Source: Candidatus Symbiothrix sp. (GTDB lineage: Bacteria > Bacteroidota > Bacteroidia > Bacteroidales > Azobacteroidaceae). Taken from it: a stretch of 5,798 bases of DNA. The notes under the pieces were generated by a model that saw only the letters and a program-made list of their open reading frames with translations, was not told the origin of the DNA and searched no databases. The translations under genes were made by a program, and so were the position numbers. Location of the stretch: assembly GCA_031270925.1 (NCBI GenBank), contig JAISWY010000283.1:1-5798 (forward strand), given 5' to 3'. Shown here in pieces: positions 1 to 5,703 of the stretch (its first letter is position 1; each line of letters opens with the position of its first letter).

Positions 1-19
1 GTGAAAGGAGGCGTATCAC

Positions 20-43
20 AACCCCCAGATAAATCTGGGGGTT
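20..43. repeat. Perfect GC-rich inverted repeat (hairpin 1)
   Basis: AACCCCCAGAT (20-30) is exactly complementary to ATCTGGGGGTT (33-43), with AA between. In RNA the innermost pairs would open, leaving a strong stem with five G-C pairs. It is followed by TATTC rather than a T-run, so it is a poor intrinsic terminator by the usual rule. With the second hairpin 10 bases downstream, it looks more like a palindromic repeat unit (REP/MITE-like) than an operator. Confidence 0.7.
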
Positions 44-52
44 ATTCACAGG

Positions 53-69
53 CAAGTCCTGCGGACTTG
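53..69. repeat. Perfect inverted repeat (hairpin 2)
   Basis: CAAGTCC (53-59) pairs exactly with GGACTTG (63-69) around a TGC loop. It lies 10 bases after hairpin 1, and the two probably belong to one element. No T-run follows; the next bases are TTAAATACATTG. Confidence 0.65.
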
Positions 70-208
70 TTAAATACATTGAAAAAGCCAATAGCACCTC
101 AAAAAAAGAATTAACCTTAATAAACGAACCTGTCAAAGTTCTTTCGAAAAGTGAAATGGCGGATACAATTTTTTATTTATTTATGCTATACGTACAATAA
201 AAAAGTAT

Positions 209-216
209 TAACTTTG
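209..216 (+). promoter_or_regulatory. Candidate Bacteroidota -7 promoter box TAACTTTG
   Basis: TAACTTTG matches the Bacteroidota housekeeping sigma -7 consensus TAnnTTTG exactly. No clear TTG-type -33 element is seen about 19-21 bases upstream, where the sequence is an A/T-rich tract around TTATGCTATACGTAC. The box ends 4 bases before the ATG at 221. A start site at the usual distance would fall at or very near the initiation codon, implying a leaderless or nearly leaderless mRNA if this is the true promoter. Confidence 0.5.
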
Positions 217-220
217 CAAG

Positions 221-2401
221 ATGAAAAAAAATAGTTTAACTCTGCTTTTAACCATCGGATTAATGGCATGCAACTCGCCCAAAGAAACCGATGTGTTACA
301 GTTTGTCGATCCGTTTATCGGCACGGCTTATACCGGCCACACGTTTCCCAACGCCACCTATCCCTTCGGAATGGTACAACCCGGTCCGCAAACCGGCAAC
401 TACGATTGGGCCTATTGTTCGGGCTATGTTTACGAAGATTCGCTGATTTGGGGTTTTTCGCAGACGCGATTGAGCGGCACCGGCTGTCCCGATTTGGGCG
501 ATATTTTGATAACGCCATTTTCGGGAACGCCACGAGACGATTTCAAAAGCGCATTCGACAAAACAACCGAAAAAGCTTCTCCCGGTTATTACGGCGTATC
601 GCTGACCGATAATGCTGTGGAAGTGGAATTGACCGCCACGCCGCACGTCGCGGTACATCGTTATCGTTTTTCGGACGAAAATCCGGCCGTTTACATTGAT
701 TTTCAAAACGGTACGGTGAGCAACGAAGAATCTTATCATACCCGTGTCTTGGAATCGGCAATTCAAACCGAAGATAATCAAACAATTAGCGGCTACCTGA
801 AAGTAACGCACTGGGTCGAACGGCAATTGTATTTTGTAATCAAATTCAATAAGCCTTTTGATCGGGAAACGATGCTTCCTGCCGATCCGCGCCACAAAGC
901 GCCTGCCAATATTTATTATTTCGATTTGCCCAAAGATTCGGAATTGCAGGCGCAAATAGCTTTTTCGACCGTGAGCGTGGCCAATGCCAAAGAAAATCTG
1001 GCGGCCGAAACTTCCGGTAAAAACTTTGATGCAATTTTAAGCGAAACGCAAAAAGAATGGGCGTCGTATCTGTCGCGCATCCGATTTGAAGGCGCTCGCG
1101 AACAGAAAATCAGCGCTTACACTTCGCTCTATCACTTGCTGATTCAACCGAATAACATTGCCGATGTGAACGGTCAATACCGAGGCGCCAACGATTCGAT
1201 TTTCGTAGCTCCTTCCGGAAAATATTATTCCACATTCTCTTTGTGGGATACTTTCCGAGCCGCCCATCCGCTTTATACCATCGTTTATCCCGAAGTGGTA
1301 AGCGATATGGTTAATTCGATGATTTTACATGCCGATGCGCAGGGATTTTTGCCGATTTGGGCGTTGAGCGGAAAAGAAAATTATTGCATGATTGCCAATC
1401 ACGCCGTTCCGGTGGTGGTGGAAGCGTGTTTGAAAGAGTTCCCGAACATTGATTCCGAAAAAGCCTATCAAACGGTCAAACGTTCGCTGACCGAAAATCA
1501 TCGCAACAGCGATTGGACGATTTACGACAAATACGGCTATTATCCTTTCGATTTGGTATCGATCGAATCGGTTTCTACTACCTTAGAATCGGGTTACGAC
1601 GATTATTGCGCCGCGCAATTGGCCAAAAAACTGGGAAAAACCGACGATTACGAATTTTTCATGAAACGATCGGCTTATTATAAAAATCTTTTCGATCCGG
1701 AAACGAAAATGATGCGCGGAAAAGACTCCAAAGGCCAATGGCGTACCCCTTTCAACCCATTTGCCTTGTCGCACGGCGGCTCTATCGGCGGCGATTTTAC
1801 CGAAGGTAACTCGTGGCAATACACATGGCACGTGATGCAAGACATAAACGGTTTGGCCGATTTAATGGGTGGAAAAGATGCTTTCGCCGCCAAATTAGAT
1901 TCGCTCTTTGCCGTGGAAGCGCCGGCCGAAGATCTCGGAACCGTCAGCGATGTAACCGGTTTAATCGGTCAATACGCGCAGGGCAACGAACCCAGCCACC
2001 ACGCAATTTACCTGTTCAGCCAAATCGGAAAACCGCAACGCACGGCCGAATTGGTTCGCCAAGTCTTCGATTCGTTCTATCAACCGCGTCCCAACGGTTT
2101 GTGTGGTAATGACGATTGCGGACAAATGTCGGCTTGGTATTTATTCGGCGCAATGGGTTTTTATCCGCTTAATCCGGTATTGGGCGAATATGTTTTGGGC
2201 GCTCCGCAATTGCCCGAAATTACAATTCAAGTTGCTGAAAATAAAACGTTTAAAGTGATTGCGAAAAACATTTCTAAAGACAATAAATACGTGAAATCCA
2301 TCCGTTTGAATGGCCAAGAATGGACTCAATCGTCTATCGATTACAAGCAAATCAGGGAAGGCGGCGTACTCGAATTTGAGATGACAAACGAAATTTTTTA
2401 A
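221..2401 (+). CDS. GH92 family alpha-mannosidase, lipoprotein
   Basis: This 726-residue protein belongs to glycoside hydrolase family 92, which comprises calcium-dependent, inverting exo-alpha-mannosidases that trim mannose from N-glycans, fungal mannan and similar glycans. Residues 1-17 form a lipoprotein signal: KK, a hydrophobic run, then the lipobox LMAC with lipidated Cys17. This fixes the start at 221, because the next Met (15) lies inside the lipobox. NSPKETD after the Cys is only weakly like a surface-export signal, so outer or periplasmic placement is open. The N-terminal beta-sandwich domain (about 25-260) opens with the family hallmarks DPFIGTAYTGHTFPNATYPFGM, CSGYVYEDSLIWGFSQTRLSGTGC and DLGDILITP. 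The (alpha/alpha)6 catalytic domain (about 285-665) carries TEGNSWQYTW with probable acid Glu528, GNEPSHH (588-594) and GNDDCGQMSAWY with probable base Asp631/Asp632. Length and motif order look complete. No SusC/SusD or other glycosidase gene is visible in the window. Linkage specificity cannot be read securely. Confidence 0.95.
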   Translation: MKKNSLTLLLTIGLMACNSPKETDVLQFVDPFIGTAYTGHTFPNATYPFGMVQPGPQTGNYDWAYCSGYVYEDSLIWGFSQTRLSGTGCPDLGDILITPFSGTPRDDFKSAFDKTTEKASPGYYGVSLTDNAVEVELTATPHVAVHRYRFSDENPAVYIDFQNGTVSNEESYHTRVLESAIQTEDNQTISGYLKVTHWVERQLYFVIKFNKPFDRETMLPADPRHKAPANIYYFDLPKDSELQAQIAFSTVSVANAKENLAAETSGKNFDAILSETQKEWASYLSRIRFEGAREQKISAYTSLYHLLIQPNNIADVNGQYRGANDSIFVAPSGKYYSTFSLWDTFRAAHPLYTIVYPEVVSDMVNSMILHADAQGFLPIWALSGKENYCMIANHAVPVVVEACLKEFPNIDSEKAYQTVKRSLTENHRNSDWTIYDKYGYYPFDLVSIESVSTTLESGYDDYCAAQLAKKLGKTDDYEFFMKRSAYYKNLFDPETKMMRGKDSKGQWRTPFNPFALSHGGSIGGDFTEGNSWQYTWHVMQDINGLADLMGGKDAFAAKLDSLFAVEAPAEDLGTVSDVTGLIGQYAQGNEPSHHAIYLFSQIGKPQRTAELVRQVFDSFYQPRPNGLCGNDDCGQMSAWYLFGAMGFYPLNPVLGEYVLGAPQLPEITIQVAENKTFKVIAKNISKDNKYVKSIRLNGQEWTQSSIDYKQIREGGVLEFEMTNEIF

Positions 2402-2407
2402 AAATAA

Positions 2408-2424
2408 TTATGCGAATCGCATAA
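2408..2424. promoter_or_regulatory. 17-base perfect palindrome upstream of the ppiD-like gene
   Basis: TTATGCGA (2408-2415) and TCGCATAA (2417-2424) are exact complements around a single central A. The palindrome starts 6 bases after the GH92 stop codon and ends 7 bases before the TACCTTTG box, so it covers the expected -33 region of that promoter. A one-base centre is too tight for an RNA hairpin without opening inner pairs, and no T-run follows, so a terminator is unlikely. Placement and dyad symmetry fit a site for a dimeric DNA-binding protein, but no regulator is identified and chance is not excluded. Confidence 0.4.
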
Positions 2425-2431
2425 AATGTCG

Positions 2432-2439
2432 TACCTTTG
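2432..2439 (+). promoter_or_regulatory. Bacteroidota -7 promoter box TACCTTTG
   Basis: TACCTTTG is an exact match to TAnnTTTG, located 33 bases before the ATG at 2473. Transcription would begin around 2444-2448, leaving an A/T-rich leader of roughly 25-29 bases with no Shine-Dalgarno sequence, as is normal in this phylum. The -33 element is not clear; the upstream region is occupied by the 2408-2424 palindrome. This suggests that the ppiD-like gene has its own promoter, separate from the GH92 gene. Confidence 0.65.
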
Positions 2440-2472
2440 TGCGCAATTTTTAAAATAATACAAAATAAATAA

Positions 2473-4608
2473 ATGGCAACATTAGAAAAAATCAGAGAGA
2501 GAGGAAAATGGCTTTTAATTGGCTTTATTGGCGTTGCATTATTTGCTTTTGTCATCGAAGGCTTTTTGCAATCCGGTTCCACATTCTTTAATCAAAAAAA
2601 GGAAAATGTAATTATGGTAAATGGAGAATCGCTTCATTATCAAGATTTTATCAACAAAGTAGAAGAACGTACCAATGCGCTGAAAAGAGGCAATGCCACC
2701 CGTTCGTTTACGGATGACGAACAAAACCAGATTCGCCAAATGATTATCAATGAAGAGATTACAAATATCCTTTTTACTGAAGAAACCGAAAAATTGGGAT
2801 TGACCGTTAGCAAGGAAGAATACAAGGAAATGGTTATGGGAAAAAATATTTCTCCGGTTTTACAACAGATTCCCGATTTTCAAAACCCACAAACCGGCCG
2901 TTTCGACCAAGCTGCCTTGATGCGCTTCCTGCAAATGATTGAAGGCGACGAAGAATACCCCGAAGAATATTGGGCGCAATTGGAAGAAATGAAACAAGCG
3001 TGGTTGAATGTCGAAAAGCAAATCATCCAAGAATGTTTGCAACGTAAATTCAGCGCGTTACTTACTTCCGCCATTCTGGTTAATGATGTTGAAGCTGAGG
3101 CTGCTTACGCCAACAACAAAACAAGCGTCGATTTCGATTATGTGGCGCAATCCTATTCCTCGATTCCCGACGACCAAGTGAGCGTTTCGGACGCCGAAAT
3201 CCAAAAATTGTATAACGAACGCAAAAATCAATTCAAGCAGAAAGAAGCGCAAGTGATTGATTTTATTGCCGTTAATATTCTTCCCGATGCCAACGATTTT
3301 CAAAACGTCGAAACTAAATTAGCTGCTTTGAAAGAACAGTTGACGGCTCCGCAAGTTCGCGAAGTTGTTACAAACAATTCGGATATCCCTTATATTGACG
3401 CTTATATTGCCTACACCGCATTAACCGAAGAACAAAAATCGTTCGTTAGCGCCAACGCAACAGGAACCATCGACGGCCCGGTTTTGAACAACGGCATTTA
3501 TAACTTATATAAATTGGAAGGCGACAAAACGGCTCCCGACTCGGTAAAAATCAATGTTTTGGCTTTACCGGTGAGTTACGACGAAACCCAATTCAAACAA
3601 TTATCCGACAGTTTGATTAATGTAGTAAAAAACGGCACATCCTTTGCTGATATGGCTACAAGCGCTACCGGCGGACAAAGCAACGGCGAAATGGGTTGGA
3701 TGACCGAAGCGCAATTAACCGCTCAAATCGATGCGAAATTCAAAGATGAAGTATTCGATGCTACTATCAATGTTCCGTTTGTGGCCAAATCCAACAGTGG
3801 ATCGTTTATTGTGCAAGTTACCGAAAAAACGAATCCGGTAAAAAAATACAAATTGGCGAATATTCAAGTGCGCGTAACGCCCAGTCAAGAAACGAAAACC
3901 CGCTTGTACAACGAGTTAAGCCAATTCATTTCAGCCAATCATTCGATTGCCGCTTTGAAAGAAAAAGCGCCCGAATCCGGTTATTCCATCCAAACCGATG
4001 TGGAAGTCGGCAAAGATCAAATCAATATCAACGGTATTCAAGGCACGCGCCAAGTGATTCAATGGGCGTTCAACAACAAAAAAGGCGCTATTTCGGATAT
4101 TTACGAAGTGCAAAGTTCGGAATATTTTGTAGTCGCCGCCGTTGAAAATCATTTGAACGAAGGCTTCCGCCCGTTGAACCTTGTTTCCGATGTGTTGAAA
4201 CGCGAATTGATTAACGAAAAGAAAGGCGCCAAATTAGTCGCCGATTTGAAAGCTAAAAATTTGACCACACTGGAACAATACGCCGAAGCGATGAACGCAA
4301 CGCTCCAACCGGTTAAGTTCCTGACTTTTGCAACATCCAATATTTCGGGAATCGGTCAAGAACCTGTTTTGAACGTGCAAGTTCCGAAATTGGAAGCAAA
4401 CCAATTAGGAGGTCCGTTCGCCGGCAAAACTCGCGTATATGTAGTGCAAGTTACCGATAAACGCGAAAGCGAAACCGCTTTCGATGCCGATTCGCAACGC
4501 CGTCAATTGCAAATGCAAAACATGTACCGGATGTACTCGTTAGCACAAAATCCCGAATTGTTGCGCGAAAACGCGAAAATCACGGACAATTCATTACGAT
4601 TTTTCTAA
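2473..4608 (+). CDS. PpiD/SurA-type membrane-anchored peptidylprolyl isomerase-like chaperone
   Basis: This 711-residue protein has the layout of PpiD-type periplasmic folding factors, which bind newly exported envelope proteins near the translocon. After MATLEKIRERGK comes one transmembrane helix (about 13-32, WLLIGFIGVALFAFVIEGFL) that would place the rest in the periplasm. A SurA_N-like chaperone region follows (about 45-215: VNGESLHYQDFINKVEER, then helices rich in Glu and Gln). Residues 220-350 are a linker region with SVSDAEIQKLYNERKNQF. A parvulin-like domain lies at about 355-455, recognisable by NGTSFADMA and SNGEMGWM. A second, weaker parvulin-like unit appears at about 458-560 (RVTPSQETKTRLYNEL; WAFNNKKGAISDIYEV). 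The parvulin histidines appear to be missing: NVLAL stands where HIL is expected and SFIVQV where GxHII is expected. The protein may therefore act as a chaperone without prolyl isomerase activity, as reported for the parvulin domain of E. coli PpiD. It has its own promoter box and a terminator 27 bases after the stop. The symbol ppiD fits the architecture, but orthology to E. coli PpiD is not shown, so it is left blank. Confidence 0.88.
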   Translation: MATLEKIRERGKWLLIGFIGVALFAFVIEGFLQSGSTFFNQKKENVIMVNGESLHYQDFINKVEERTNALKRGNATRSFTDDEQNQIRQMIINEEITNILFTEETEKLGLTVSKEEYKEMVMGKNISPVLQQIPDFQNPQTGRFDQAALMRFLQMIEGDEEYPEEYWAQLEEMKQAWLNVEKQIIQECLQRKFSALLTSAILVNDVEAEAAYANNKTSVDFDYVAQSYSSIPDDQVSVSDAEIQKLYNERKNQFKQKEAQVIDFIAVNILPDANDFQNVETKLAALKEQLTAPQVREVVTNNSDIPYIDAYIAYTALTEEQKSFVSANATGTIDGPVLNNGIYNLYKLEGDKTAPDSVKINVLALPVSYDETQFKQLSDSLINVVKNGTSFADMATSATGGQSNGEMGWMTEAQLTAQIDAKFKDEVFDATINVPFVAKSNSGSFIVQVTEKTNPVKKYKLANIQVRVTPSQETKTRLYNELSQFISANHSIAALKEKAPESGYSIQTDVEVGKDQININGIQGTRQVIQWAFNNKKGAISDIYEVQSSEYFVVAAVENHLNEGFRPLNLVSDVLKRELINEKKGAKLVADLKAKNLTTLEQYAEAMNATLQPVKFLTFATSNISGIGQEPVLNVQVPKLEANQLGGPFAGKTRVYVVQVTDKRESETAFDADSQRRQLQMQNMYRMYSLAQNPELLRENAKITDNSLRFF

Positions 4609-4635
4609 ATAAATACTCAACTTCTTCATGAGTTT

Positions 4636-4686
4636 CATGGCGGGTTTTAGTGAGCATGTCGAACTACAACCCGCCATGTTTTATTT
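4636..4686 (+). terminator. Rho-independent terminator-like hairpin between the ppiD-like gene and rlmN
   Basis: CATGGCGGGTT (4636-4646) pairs perfectly over 11 bp with AACCCGCCATG (4668-4678), followed by TTTTATTT (4679-4686). After one mismatch the stem can extend by TAGT (4648-4651) with ACTA (4663-4666), closing an 11-base loop. It starts 27 bases after the ppiD-like stop codon and fits a terminator for that gene. Its T-tail ends only 9 bases before the rlmN ATG, so the same hairpin could also be a leader structure or attenuator for rlmN. A short 5-bp repeat, CATGA/TCATG (4627-4631/4635-4639), overlaps the left arm and could compete with it weakly. Confidence 0.8.
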
Positions 4687-4695
4687 AAATATAAT

Positions 4696-5703
4696 ATGGA
4701 AGTTTTATTGGGAAAAACATTAAGCGAATTGAAAATTCTGACATCCGTCTTGGGAATGCCCGGATTTACCGCCCGCCAAATCGCCGGTTGGTTGTATCAA
4801 AAAAAAGTTACATCAATCGATGAGATGACCAATCTTTCATTGGCGCACCGCGAGCGATTAAAACAACAATACGTCCTTGGCCGAACAGAACCGGCCAAAC
4901 AACAACGCTCCTCCGATGGAACGGTCAAATACCTGTTCTCCGTCGCCAACGAAAAAAACATAGAAACAGTGTTCATTCCTGATAAAGAACGCGCCACATT
5001 GTGCGTTTCGTCCCAAATCGGTTGCAAAATGAATTGCCTGTTCTGCATGACCGGCAAACAAGGCTTTGCGGGACAACTGACGAGCGACGAAATCCTCAAC
5101 CAAATCCTCTCCATTCCCGAAAGCGATTCATTAACAAACATCGTCTTCATGGGCATGGGCGAACCGTTGGACAACACCGACGAATTATTCAAATCCTTGG
5201 AAATCCTGACAGCCGATTACGGTTTTGCGTGGAGTCCCAAGCGCATCACGGTTTCCACCATCGGTATTCTACCCGGATTGAAACGGTTTTTGGATGAAAC
5301 AAAAGTCCATCTCGCCCTCAGTCTGCACTCGCCTTTTCCCGACGAACGCCAATCGCTGATGCCGATGGAAAAGATCTATCCCGCAACCGAAGTTTTTGAT
5401 TTGATTCGCGAATACGATTTCAGTCATCAACGCCGCCTATCTTTCGAATACATCACTTTTGGTGGGTTGAATGACGACATCCGGCACGCTTCCGCCTTGG
5501 TCAAACTCATTAAAAACATTCCTTGCCGTGTGAATTTGATTCGCTATCACGCCATTCCCGGCATTGACCTGCCTGCATCAAATCTCGAAGCAATGACCGC
5601 TTTCCAAGCCTATTTAAACAGTAAAGGCGCGATTTGTACAATTCGCGCCTCACGTGGAGAAGATATTCTGGCTGCTTGCGGGATGCTATCTTCGGCGGTC
5701 TAA
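4696..5703 (+). CDS. rlmN: 23S rRNA (adenine(2503)-C(2))-methyltransferase RlmN
   Basis: RlmN is a cytoplasmic radical-SAM enzyme that methylates C2 of A2503 in 23S rRNA, at the peptidyl-transferase exit-tunnel entrance; in E. coli it also acts on A37 of some tRNAs. The 335-residue product is of usual length. The small N-terminal domain (about 1-60) includes GMPGFTARQIAGWLYQK and SIDEMTNLS. The radical-SAM cluster motif CX3CX2C is Cys110, Cys114 and Cys117 (GCKMNCLFC). By spacing, Cys103 (TLCVSSQIGC) matches the E. coli C118 position, Glu90 (ETVFIP) the proposed base, and Cys328 (AACGM) the methyl-carrying C355. GMGEPLDN (153-160) is the SAM-binding GEP motif, and TIRASRGEDI (315-324) is the conserved C-terminal segment. 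All key residues are present. The start at 4696 is supported because the N-terminal domain begins straight after it. No Shine-Dalgarno sequence and no TAnnTTTG box are seen, and a terminator-like hairpin abuts the start, so its transcription is unclear. The 3' end overlaps the convergent cydB end by 18 bp. Cfr is unlikely, given the chromosomal context and the RlmN-type sequence. Confidence 0.97.
   Translation: MEVLLGKTLSELKILTSVLGMPGFTARQIAGWLYQKKVTSIDEMTNLSLAHRERLKQQYVLGRTEPAKQQRSSDGTVKYLFSVANEKNIETVFIPDKERATLCVSSQIGCKMNCLFCMTGKQGFAGQLTSDEILNQILSIPESDSLTNIVFMGMGEPLDNTDELFKSLEILTADYGFAWSPKRITVSTIGILPGLKRFLDETKVHLALSLHSPFPDERQSLMPMEKIYPATEVFDLIREYDFSHQRRLSFEYITFGGLNDDIRHASALVKLIKNIPCRVNLIRYHAIPGIDLPASNLEAMTAFQAYLNSKGAICTIRASRGEDILAACGMLSSAV

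Larger units (their letters stand above)
1..114 (+). other. Open frame entering from the left edge (possible gene tail)
   Basis: Frame +1 is open from the first base to a TAA at 112-114. It gives 37 residues that include QPPDKSGGYSQASPADLL and end in the lysine-rich PIAPQKKN. It could be the C-terminus of a gene starting outside the window, but both perfect hairpins (20-43 and 53-69) lie inside it. The PPDKSGG and ASPADLL stretches are simply the translation of those palindromes. I recognise no protein family. An extragenic repeat that happens to stay open in one frame is at least as likely as a real coding end. No start codon with a convincing context is visible inside it. Confidence 0.2.

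Noticed and set aside
4..11. AAAGGAGG, a canonical Shine-Dalgarno sequence
   Set aside because: No start codon follows at a usable distance, and genes in this phylum rarely use such sites. It is probably part of the repeat-like stretch.
142..149. TTTCGAAA palindrome in the gap before the GH92 gene
   Set aside because: Eight self-complementary bases in an A/T-rich gap are expected by chance, and the symmetry does not extend further.
189..194. TACGTA palindrome upstream of the GH92 promoter box
   Set aside because: It is only six bases long and too common to support an operator call.
296..955. A 219-codon open frame on the minus strand inside the GH92 gene
   Set aside because: It lies wholly antisense to a gene with clear family motifs. 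Its arginine- and isoleucine-rich translation resembles no known protein, and it has no promoter or plausible start context. Long shadow frames are expected with this codon use.
4690..4695. TATAAT immediately before the rlmN ATG
   Set aside because: It looks like a sigma70 -10 box, but Bacteroidota promoters use TAnnTTTG, and transcription from here would start inside the coding region. The area is simply A/T-rich.
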